Source of the DNA: Aliagarivorans taiwanensis DSM 22990 | Lineage (GTDB): Bacteria > Pseudomonadota > Gammaproteobacteria > Enterobacterales > Celerinatantimonadaceae | Assembly: GCF_000429505.1 (NCBI RefSeq) | Contig: NZ_KE386911.1 | Span: 50,596 to 114,595 of the forward strand | Direction: 5' to 3' | Length of the DNA: 64,000 nt | Shown: positions 55,462-64,000 of the stretch, one piece after another | Numbering within the stretch: position 1 is the first letter of the stretch | Layout: each line of letters opens with the position of its first letter | The notes under the pieces: generated by a model | Told to the model about the DNA's origin: nothing | The model's database searches: none | Seen by the model: only the letters and a program-made list of their open reading frames with translations | Translations under genes and position numbers: made by a program

Positions 55462-55953
55462 TTAAGATTGGTAGTTATGCAAAAAACTGGATGAGTCTTT
55501 TAAGAACTCAAAAAACCACTGCACGATAATCGAAAACTCCGGGATCAACACCGATGCGGACCACCAGTGCGACTCAGGAAATGCAGTGAAAGATAATAAA
55601 AACAGCAGCGCGCTGACCACCAGTACCCCACGCACTGCGCCAAAACAGACGCCGAGAACACGATCGGTGCCACTAAGGCCGGTGGTGGTAACAAGTTGAG
55701 AGAAAAGGTAGTTGACGAGCGCGCCGACGACAAGGGTAGAGATGAACAATACGAGGATGGCCAGACCGCTGCGATAGTAAGGATTTTCGACAACGGTGAA
55801 ATAGCTTGCGAGGTCGGCATAAAAGCGGCTGGCGATAAAAAACGCCGCCACCCAAGACGCCAGCGACAAGGCCTCTTTAACAAAGCCCCTGACTAAACTG
55901 ACCACTGCTGATAAGCCAATAACGCCCAGTATGACGTAGTCTACCCAAGCCAT
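55462..55953 (-). CDS. cvpA: CvpA family membrane protein
   Basis: 163 residues with four hydrophobic helices ([20 protein letters not shown] onward). CvpA was named for colicin V production and contributes to envelope stress tolerance; its mechanism is unclear. It starts the cvpA-purF pair. Confidence 0.92.
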   Translation of the reverse strand: MAWVDYVILGVIGLSAVVSLVRGFVKEALSLASWVAAFFIASRFYADLASYFTVVENPYYRSGLAILVLFISTLVVGALVNYLFSQLVTTTGLSGTDRVLGVCFGAVRGVLVVSALLFLLSFTAFPESHWWSASVLIPEFSIIVQWFFEFLKDSSSFLHNYQS

Positions 55954-56025
55954 AATATTCTTCTAAGGATTAAGACGCGGGGGATAATATCAGAAACCTT
56001 TTTGAATTACTCGCTAACTTTTCCA

Positions 56026-56622
56026 CTATCGAAACAGCGGGTCGAATGTACGTACAGAGCCTTTCAGACCAGTCAACGCTTCGAGATCGCCCTGCAACGC
56101 CTCAAGTGCTTGCTTGGAGACATTAGGGCCAACAAACACCCGATTAAGCTCATCTTGTACCGCGGGCTGCGGATAAGAGTGGGCTTGGTAGCCAGCTTGG
56201 CGAAGCTTGTCCACCAAACGCTCTACGTTGGCGGCATTCTTAAAGGTGCCCAACTGGATAATGTAGGCCGGCTTGGCAAGGTCCACCTCGGGCTCCTTGT
56301 CAGGAGCGCTTGCTACTACTTCGGGCGGTTGATTCTCTTCAGGCTCTGGCAAAGCGTCAATTGGCGCTTGCGCCTGCTCAGCTTGTGCGGTTTCCGCGGG
56401 TTGAACCTCAACATCATGTTCAGCCAGCTCTAAGGCATCGCCATCGGGGTTTAGGTCTATCAATAGCGGTGGCAAATCGCTAACTTCTGGCGAGAAAGGG
56501 ATCGGATTGAACTCTTCCTGCAGGCTGGTTTTACTACCATCGAGCACGTCGGGGATGAAGATCACCCCAAGCGCTACCAAAACAATGGTACCTAAAAGTC
56601 GATTTTTAAACTGTTTAGTCAA
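56026..56622 (-). CDS. dedD: SPOR-domain protein DedD
   Basis: 198 residues. One N-terminal helix (RLLGTIVLVALGVIFIPDVL) with the FNPIPFSPEV segment, an acidic Pro/Glu-rich linker, and a C-terminal SPOR domain (AYIIQLGTFKNAANVERLVDKLRQAGYQAH) that binds denuded septal peptidoglycan. Division-associated inner-membrane protein. It lies 4 bases after folC. Confidence 0.9.
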   Translation of the reverse strand: MTKQFKNRLLGTIVLVALGVIFIPDVLDGSKTSLQEEFNPIPFSPEVSDLPPLLIDLNPDGDALELAEHDVEVQPAETAQAEQAQAPIDALPEPEENQPPEVVASAPDKEPEVDLAKPAYIIQLGTFKNAANVERLVDKLRQAGYQAHSYPQPAVQDELNRVFVGPNVSKQALEALQGDLEALTGLKGSVRTFDPLFR

Positions 56623-56626
56623 TGGC

Positions 56627-57889
56627 TTACACGTGTCCGACGGGAGTTGAGGCCAATTCTATTACTTCAGCGACAGTAAAAAAAGAACCAAACACCAAGA
56701 CTAGGTGGTCAGGCTGTAGATTCTGTCTCGCTGTGCGATAGGCGTCGGCAACCGATGGATAACGGGTCACACTCTGACCAGCTAGCAGCTCGGCCAGGCG
56801 GCTGCCATCGTCGCCGCGCGGCATAGACAAGCCGGCAATATGCCAGTGTTCGATAAGTGGCGTTACCGCTTCGAGGGTGGCCGCTGCGTCTTTATCGGCA
56901 AGCATCGCCACCACAGCCTGAACCTTACGCTCCCCGGCAAGTGCAGGAAGGCGTTGGGCCAGATACTGGGCTGACTGCGGATTGTGCGCCACATCTACCA
57001 GTACCGCCTCATCGAGCCACTGTAAGCGTCCGGCGAGTTGCCAGTTTTGCAAACCGTGATTGAGCTCATCATGGCTCAGCGCAATACCCAAGTGTTCGAG
57101 TACCGCGAGCACGCCGGCTGCATTCATCAACGGCAGCTGTGGCAGCACTAAGTTGTCATAACTGCGTTGGGCGCTCTGATAACACCAATAGCCATCGCGG
57201 ATCTGGAACTGATAGTGATTGCCGGCCTGCAGTGTCTGACAATGCAAGGAGGCGGCTTGCTCAGCCACCGAGCCCACTATCTCCGGGTCGGCAATCACCG
57301 CAGGGCGCCCTTCTCGGAAGATGCCGGCTTTCTCGCGACCGATCTGCTCGATATCATCGCCCAGCCAGTCGACATGGTCTAATGCCACGGTAGTCACCAA
57401 CGCCACATCGGCATCGACAATGTTGGTGGCGTCCAAACGTCCGCCCAAGCCCACTTCAAGAATCACATAATCCAGAGGCAGTCGGCGGAACATATCCAGC
57501 GCCGCCAAGGTAGTAAATTCAAAGAAGCTCAGCGAGATGTCACCACGTAGCTGCTCGATATACTCGAAGCTGCTGCAGAAGTCTTCGGCTGGCGGCAACC
57601 GCCCGTTTACCCGGACACGCTCACGAAAGTCCACCAAGTGAGGAGAACTGTATACCCCGACCTGATAGCCTTTGGCCAGCAGCAACTGTTCAAGTAAGGC
57701 ACAGGACGAACCTTTACCATTGGTGCCAGCCACGGTGATCACCTTGGCCGATTGCTGGTGTAAATCGGCGCGCTGTGCCACACGCGCAATTCTGTCTAGC
57801 CCCAAATCAATGGCGCTATGGTGCTGCTGTTCTAAATAACAAAGCCAGTCTGCAAGAGACCGGCTTTGATTGTTTTTGGTATTACTCAT
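56627..57889 (-). CDS. folC: Dihydrofolate/folylpolyglutamate synthase
   Basis: 420 residues, Mur-ligase fold. ATP loop TVAGTNGKGSSCALLEQ, then LEVGLGGRLDATNIV and DVALVTTVALDHVDWLG. Adds glutamate to dihydropteroate and to folates. It follows accD by 3 bases. Confidence 0.95.
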   Translation of the reverse strand: MSNTKNNQSRSLADWLCYLEQQHHSAIDLGLDRIARVAQRADLHQQSAKVITVAGTNGKGSSCALLEQLLLAKGYQVGVYSSPHLVDFRERVRVNGRLPPAEDFCSSFEYIEQLRGDISLSFFEFTTLAALDMFRRLPLDYVILEVGLGGRLDATNIVDADVALVTTVALDHVDWLGDDIEQIGREKAGIFREGRPAVIADPEIVGSVAEQAASLHCQTLQAGNHYQFQIRDGYWCYQSAQRSYDNLVLPQLPLMNAAGVLAVLEHLGIALSHDELNHGLQNWQLAGRLQWLDEAVLVDVAHNPQSAQYLAQRLPALAGERKVQAVVAMLADKDAAATLEAVTPLIEHWHIAGLSMPRGDDGSRLAELLAGQSVTRYPSVADAYRTARQNLQPDHLVLVFGSFFTVAEVIELASTPVGHV

Positions 57890-57892
57890 AAA

Positions 57893-58822
57893 TCAGTCTT
57901 GCGGGTTGATGCTGGGTGCGTCCTCGGCATCTTCTTCTATCGGTTCCACCAATACTGACGGCTCCGGCGCGGCGATTTGGCCGGTTAACTTCGAGATAAT
58001 GCTAGCCAAGCGGTCACGCATCTGACGACGGTCGATAATCATATCGATAGCGCCCTTCTCTAACAGGAACTCACTACGTTGGAAGCCCTCTGGCAGTTTC
58101 TCACGCACGGTTTGCTCGATAACCCGCGGCCCGGCGAAACCAATCAAGGCTTTCGGCTCCGCCACATTTACATCGCCTAGCATAGCAAAGCTTGCCGATA
58201 CGCCGCCCATGGTGGGGTCAGTCAGTACTGAGATGTAGGGCAGCCCCTGCTCGCGCATCTTGGCCAGTGCGGCCGAGGTTTTGGCCATTTGCATTAGCGA
58301 CATCAGCGCCTCTTGCATACGCGCACCGCCACTGGCGGAGAAGCAAACTAGCGCACGGCCCTCTTCAAGGCAGGTGTTTACCGCTTCAACAAAACGGGCT
58401 CCAACCACAGCCCCCATTGAGCCGCCCATGAACGCGAACTCGAAGGCACAGGCTACAACCGGCAGGCCCTTTAGCTCGCCTTTCATCACGATCAGCGCGT
58501 CTTTTTCACCGGTGCTTTTCTGCGCAGCAGAAAGACGGTCTTTGTAGCGCTTATTGTCTTTAAACTTAAGCTTATCTTTGGGTTCCAACTGGGCACCCAG
58601 CTCTTGTTGGGCGTCGCTGTCTAAGAAGCGCTCCAGGCGTTCACGCGCATTAATGCGCATATGATGGTCACATTTGGGACACACATAGGTGTTACGCTCA
58701 ACTTCAGCGCGATAGAGCGTTTGCTCACAGTTACTACACTTGGTCCACACCCCTTCAGGAATGTTACGGCGTTTAACTGACACGCTCTTACTTTTTGGCA
58801 GAATTTTCTCTAACCAGCTCAT
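57893..58822 (-). CDS. accD: Acetyl-CoA carboxylase carboxyltransferase subunit beta
   Basis: 309 residues. A four-Cys zinc ribbon ([12 protein letters not shown] with [10 protein letters not shown]) precedes the crotonase-like carboxyltransferase domain ([43 protein letters not shown]). It makes malonyl-CoA with AccA. Confidence 0.96.
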   Translation of the reverse strand: MSWLEKILPKSKSVSVKRRNIPEGVWTKCSNCEQTLYRAEVERNTYVCPKCDHHMRINARERLERFLDSDAQQELGAQLEPKDKLKFKDNKRYKDRLSAAQKSTGEKDALIVMKGELKGLPVVACAFEFAFMGGSMGAVVGARFVEAVNTCLEEGRALVCFSASGGARMQEALMSLMQMAKTSAALAKMREQGLPYISVLTDPTMGGVSASFAMLGDVNVAEPKALIGFAGPRVIEQTVREKLPEGFQRSEFLLEKGAIDMIIDRRQMRDRLASIISKLTGQIAAPEPSVLVEPIEEDAEDAPSINPQD

Positions 58823-58958
58823 CAGAATCCTTTATAAATGCTCTACGATGTCAGCGACACCGCGTTGTTGCTGGGACAAACTCAGGCAATTAAACCACAT
58901 TCGCCCTAAAAAATTTACTTAAAACTGGTCTAACCCTTTAAGCGTACTTGGATTATTT

Positions 58959-59744
58959 TTAATCATCCAAGAATAACGGCCCAAGGGCTACCCTGGGAAG
59001 TTCAAACTGTGCGGGATAGTCGACATCCACCAGATACAGCCCCTCGGCCTTAGCCGTTGCGGCCGCTTTAGTGCGATCTTTTAGGCTAAGTAGCTCCGCT
59101 ATCCACTCAACTGGGCGCTCGCCCTGTCCGACTTTAAGCAGGCTACCGACGATGTTACGCACCATATGGTGAACAAAGGCATTGGCCTTAATATCGACAA
59201 TCACGTAATCGCCTTGGCGAGTCACCTTAAGGTGGTGCACGTTGCGCCAAGGGCTCTTGCTTTGACATTGCACCGCACGAAACGAGGTGAAGTCATTCTC
59301 ACCCAACAGCGCCTGGCCAGCTTGCTCCATCAAGGCCACATCAAGCGGCTGATGGTAAAAGCTGACGCCACGACCTAAGATGGCCGGTCGTAGTGACTGG
59401 TTGTAGATGACATAGCGGTAGCGACGAGCGGTGGCGCTAAAACGCGCGTGAAATTCATCATCGACCACTTTGGCCCAACGCACCGCGATATCGCGCGGCA
59501 GGTTGCCGTTGATGCCTAGGGTCCAGGCTGCCATCTTACGTTCTACCGGGCTGTCAAAATGGACGACCTGACCGGTGGCATGCACGCCGGCGTCGGTGCG
59601 CCCGGCACACTGGACCTCAATCGGGTTGTTTGCCACTTTGGATAGCGCTTGCTCTAGCTCTTGCTGAACCGAGTTAACCTCACGCTGCCGTTGCCAGCCT
59701 TTATAGACGGCGCCATCGTATTCAATGCCTAATGCTACTCGCAT
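58959..59744 (-). CDS. truA: tRNA pseudouridine(38-40) synthase
   Basis: 261 residues. Catalytic Asp51 in [30 protein letters not shown] segment [20 protein letters not shown] is the second conserved region. Modifies the anticodon arm of many tRNAs. Separated from accD by 136 bases. Confidence 0.96.
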   Translation of the reverse strand: MRVALGIEYDGAVYKGWQRQREVNSVQQELEQALSKVANNPIEVQCAGRTDAGVHATGQVVHFDSPVERKMAAWTLGINGNLPRDIAVRWAKVVDDEFHARFSATARRYRYVIYNQSLRPAILGRGVSFYHQPLDVALMEQAGQALLGENDFTSFRAVQCQSKSPWRNVHHLKVTRQGDYVIVDIKANAFVHHMVRNIVGSLLKVGQGERPVEWIAELLSLKDRTKAAATAKAEGLYLVDVDYPAQFELPRVALGPLFLDD

Positions 59745-59801
59745 CTATCCGCTCTCTGAAAAAAGCGCCAATATTAATCGCTCGCTCTCGCTTAAACAAA
59801 C

Positions 59802-59827
59802 AAAGGGCCGGAAATATACGGCCCTTT
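59802..59827 (-). terminator. Terminator of fimV
   Basis: AAAGGGCCG and CGGCCCTTT with an 8-base loop, 20 bases after the fimV stop. On the minus strand it is followed by GTTTGTTT; the plus strand also has TTTTTG. Confidence 0.75.
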
Positions 59828-59846
59828 TTGCTTGGTTGCAGTTAAA

Positions 59847-62264
<2,418 letters not shown>

Positions 62265-62494
62265 TTCCAATCCTTTTAATAATAAAATTATTCTACCGAT
62301 ACCTTAACCGGTGCTTTATCACTATAACTAGCGACAACTCTCCAATCCAGCGCGCTCTGTTGCACTTTCAAAGTAGGTCGCAGAATAGCTGTTCGTCGTC
62401 TTAGGTATCGGCATATATTCGCAATACTAAAGCAACCTTAATTTAAGGTATTGATCTAAAACGCTTTAGCATGGAGAACAAGGTACTGGTAAGG

Positions 62495-63607
62495 CTAGGT
62501 GTAAGTAAAGCCCAGCTCTGCCAAAGCTTGCTCAAACGCTGAATTAATCTGCAATACCGAAAACTCGCGGCGCTCCGGATAGGTTTTTCTCAGTCGGTCA
62601 AAGCCCTCTGGCGTCAGCCCGAACTCTCGAAAGCGCTTATCATCCCCTTGCAAATCGTAAACCAATCTGGTCAATGCGGCGACCTGCTGTTGGCTAAACG
62701 GCGGTTGTAAGGTCACAGTTGGTAGGCCCGCTTCTGGCAATAGCTGCTGGGACAGATCGTTAGGCTCGATCTTCAGCGCCTGGCACATCGCATGGTAGAT
62801 CATGCTGGTGCCGGTCATCTTACCCTCGAGGCTATACCCAGCAATATGCGGCGTAGCGATAAAGCAATGCTCCACCAACTCGGTGATGACCTTCGGTTCG
62901 TGCTCCCAAACGTCCCAAATCAGCAGCGGCGCCCGGCTCGCCTTGGCTTGGGCCAACAAGGCACGATTGTCAACGACCGCGCCGCGACAGGCATTGATCA
63001 GCACTTGCTGCGGCGATAAAGCTTGCAACTGTTCGACGCCAATTAGGTAGCGGGTTGGAAACTCCGGGTATTGATCAAGCGGTACATGCAGGCTGATCAC
63101 ATCCGCTTGCAGGGCTTGCTGCAGACTAATACCGCCAGCAAGCTTTCCCTGCTGCTCAAGTGGAGGGTCGCAAAACAGCACCTTCATCCCCAAGGCTTGG
63201 GCACAACGCGCTGTCGCACTGCCGGTGTTACCCGCACCGATAACGGCAAAGCTTTTCCCTTTTAGGGATTGCTGGCGGAACTGGGCTGCCGCCAACAACG
63301 CACTGGTTACATACTGCGCCACCGAACGGGCATTGCAGCCCGGGGCCGAGGCGAAGGTGATGCCCTTTTCAGCAAGCAGGGTTTGGTCGACATGCTCGGT
63401 GCCAATGGTTGCAGTACCGATAAATTTAAGGTGCTGTGCTTGGCTAAGCAATGCGGCATTCACTTTGGTGATGGAGCGGATCAGCAAGGCATCAGCATCG
63501 GCTAGCTGCGCTGGAGCAATATTCCTGCCATCCACTGGAACCACTTCGCCGTGTTGCTTTAACAGTGCCTGAGCGAAGGGAATATTCTCGTCTACTACTA
63601 TCTTCAT
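62495..63607 (-). CDS. pdxB: Erythronate-4-phosphate dehydrogenase
   Basis: 370 residues from the ATG at 63607 (MKIVVDENIPFAQALL), the family N-terminus; the frame is open further to 63634. NAD loop AVIGAGNTGSATARCAQALG and the D-hydroxyacid dehydrogenase residues Arg in NACRGAVVDN, Glu in WEHEPK and His in TPHIAGYS are intact. Second step of the DXP-independent pyridoxal phosphate route. The usg/asd-like gene often found between pdxB and fimV/truA is absent; 230 bases separate them, with no gene seen. Confidence 0.95.
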   Translation of the reverse strand: MKIVVDENIPFAQALLKQHGEVVPVDGRNIAPAQLADADALLIRSITKVNAALLSQAQHLKFIGTATIGTEHVDQTLLAEKGITFASAPGCNARSVAQYVTSALLAAAQFRQQSLKGKSFAVIGAGNTGSATARCAQALGMKVLFCDPPLEQQGKLAGGISLQQALQADVISLHVPLDQYPEFPTRYLIGVEQLQALSPQQVLINACRGAVVDNRALLAQAKASRAPLLIWDVWEHEPKVITELVEHCFIATPHIAGYSLEGKMTGTSMIYHAMCQALKIEPNDLSQQLLPEAGLPTVTLQPPFSQQQVAALTRLVYDLQGDDKRFREFGLTPEGFDRLRKTYPERREFSVLQINSAFEQALAELGFTYT

Positions 63608-63707
63608 CGGTATATCGTCGTGCGGGTAAAACACGCATCATATCAATCGCTGCGAGTGGGTACAGCGTAATCTGCCAAATCGCGCTGAAAGCGTGATAGT
63701 AAAAAAT

Positions 63708-63726
63708 CCACCTGCAGAGCAGGTGG
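63708..63726. repeat. Subterminal hairpin of the IS200/IS605 element
   Basis: CCACCTGC, loop AGA, GCAGGTGG: a perfect 8-bp stem downstream of the tnpA stop. IS200/IS605 elements carry such hairpins near their ends as TnpA recognition sites. Confidence 0.55.
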
Positions 63727-63736
63727 CTTTGACACG

Positions 63737-63753
63737 GCCCCCTAGAAGGGGGC
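63737..63753. repeat. Second hairpin downstream of tnpA
   Basis: GCCCCC, loop TAGAA, GGGGGC, 24 bases past the tnpA stop. It may act as the transposase-gene terminator or as part of the element's end. Confidence 0.5.
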
Positions 63754-63777
63754 TCACCTATACTACTGCATTTCCAG

Positions 63778-64000
63778 TCACATCTGACGTTCTTGCTCCT
63801 CTTTCTCTACCTTGTCTTGATGCCTGACATACCGCCTGATTATGTCTTCGTTCGCCCCTACGGAATCAACGAAGTATCCTCTTTGCCAAAAGTGATTACC
63901 CCACAGTTTCTTCTTTCTCAAGTAAGGAAACTTCGCAAACAGCCTAATCGCGGTTCTTCCTTTAACAAAGCCTACATACTCTGAAACACTCAGGCTCGGG
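63778..64000 (-). mobile_element. tnpA: IS200/IS605-family transposase TnpA, C-terminal part (cut by window edge)
   Basis: The minus strand reads open from the edge to a TGA at 63778-63780, about 73 residues. SVSEYVGFVKGRTAIRLF, WGNHFWQRGYFVDSVG and IIRRYVRHQDKVEKEEQ are the C-terminal half of a Y1 (HUH) transposase; the catalytic Tyr is in RRYVRHQ, with the following Gln conserved. The HUH part lies beyond the window, so intactness cannot be judged. Two hairpins follow (63737-63753 and 63708-63726) and the element's boundary should lie between there and pdxB. Confidence 0.85.

Noticed and set aside
55954..56025. PurR operator upstream of cvpA-purF
   Set aside because: No sequence close to the ACGCAAACGTTTGCGT palindrome is present.
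63793..63984. Plus-strand open frame of 63 residues near the right edge
   Set aside because: It is antisense to the clear TnpA C-terminus on the minus strand and has no family resemblance.

Overview
The window is a chromosomal segment of a Gammaproteobacterium, most likely a marine or brackish member of the Alteromonadales/Shewanella-like lineage. The evidence is gene content and order: pspCBA-pspF-sapABCDF-fabV-ppiD-hupB-lon run in the arrangement I associate with Shewanella-type genomes, and pdxB-fimV-truA-accD-folC-dedD-cvpA-purF is the classic gammaproteobacterial order. NhaD, CsdAE, MalS, CmoAB, TyrR and a dCache chemoreceptor fit the same picture. I cannot name the genus. No rRNA, tRNA, prophage or CRISPR array was seen.

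Layout. 1-8.3 kb: end of an ACT-domain gene, a GH43 glycosidase, NhaD antiporter, the csdA-csdE sulfur-transfer pair, a membrane protein overlapping a secreted M48-type peptidase, and an NRAMP-fold transporter lacking the usual metal-binding motifs. 8.5-15 kb: secreted alpha-amylase MalS with a LacI-type operator upstream, then leuC-leuD and a Bacteroidetes-like isopropylmalate/citramalate synthase. 15-23 kb: a lipoprotein, a TPR-GAF-GGDEF protein, metC, a detached leuB, and a TyrR whose AAA+ domain has lost its catalytic residues. 23-32 kb: phage-shock genes divergent from pspF with a sigma-54 promoter and repeated upstream elements, the sap ABC transporter, and fabV.

32-46 kb: ppiD-hupB-lon (lon has a sigma-32-like promoter), then ruvC-yebC without ruvAB, a cassette of secreted binding protein, outer-membrane barrel and GGDEF-EAL protein, and aspS. 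45-54 kb: cmoA and cmoB separated by a HIT protein, a chemoreceptor and an unknown secreted protein. A six-copy 14-bp tandem repeat lies just before cmoB. The three-gene retropepsin-like protease / inactive transglutaminase-7TM / ATP-grasp ligase cluster follows. 54-64 kb: purF back to pdxB, with a large Glu-Pro hexanucleotide repeat inside fimV, and the end of an IS200/IS605 element cut by the right edge.

The strongest candidates for little-described biology are the protease/transglutaminase/ATP-grasp cluster, the binding-protein/porin/c-di-GMP cassette, the catalytically degenerate TyrR, and the 14-bp tandem arrays in front of cmoB and leuC. All function calls come from reading translated motifs by eye; nothing was searched against a database.
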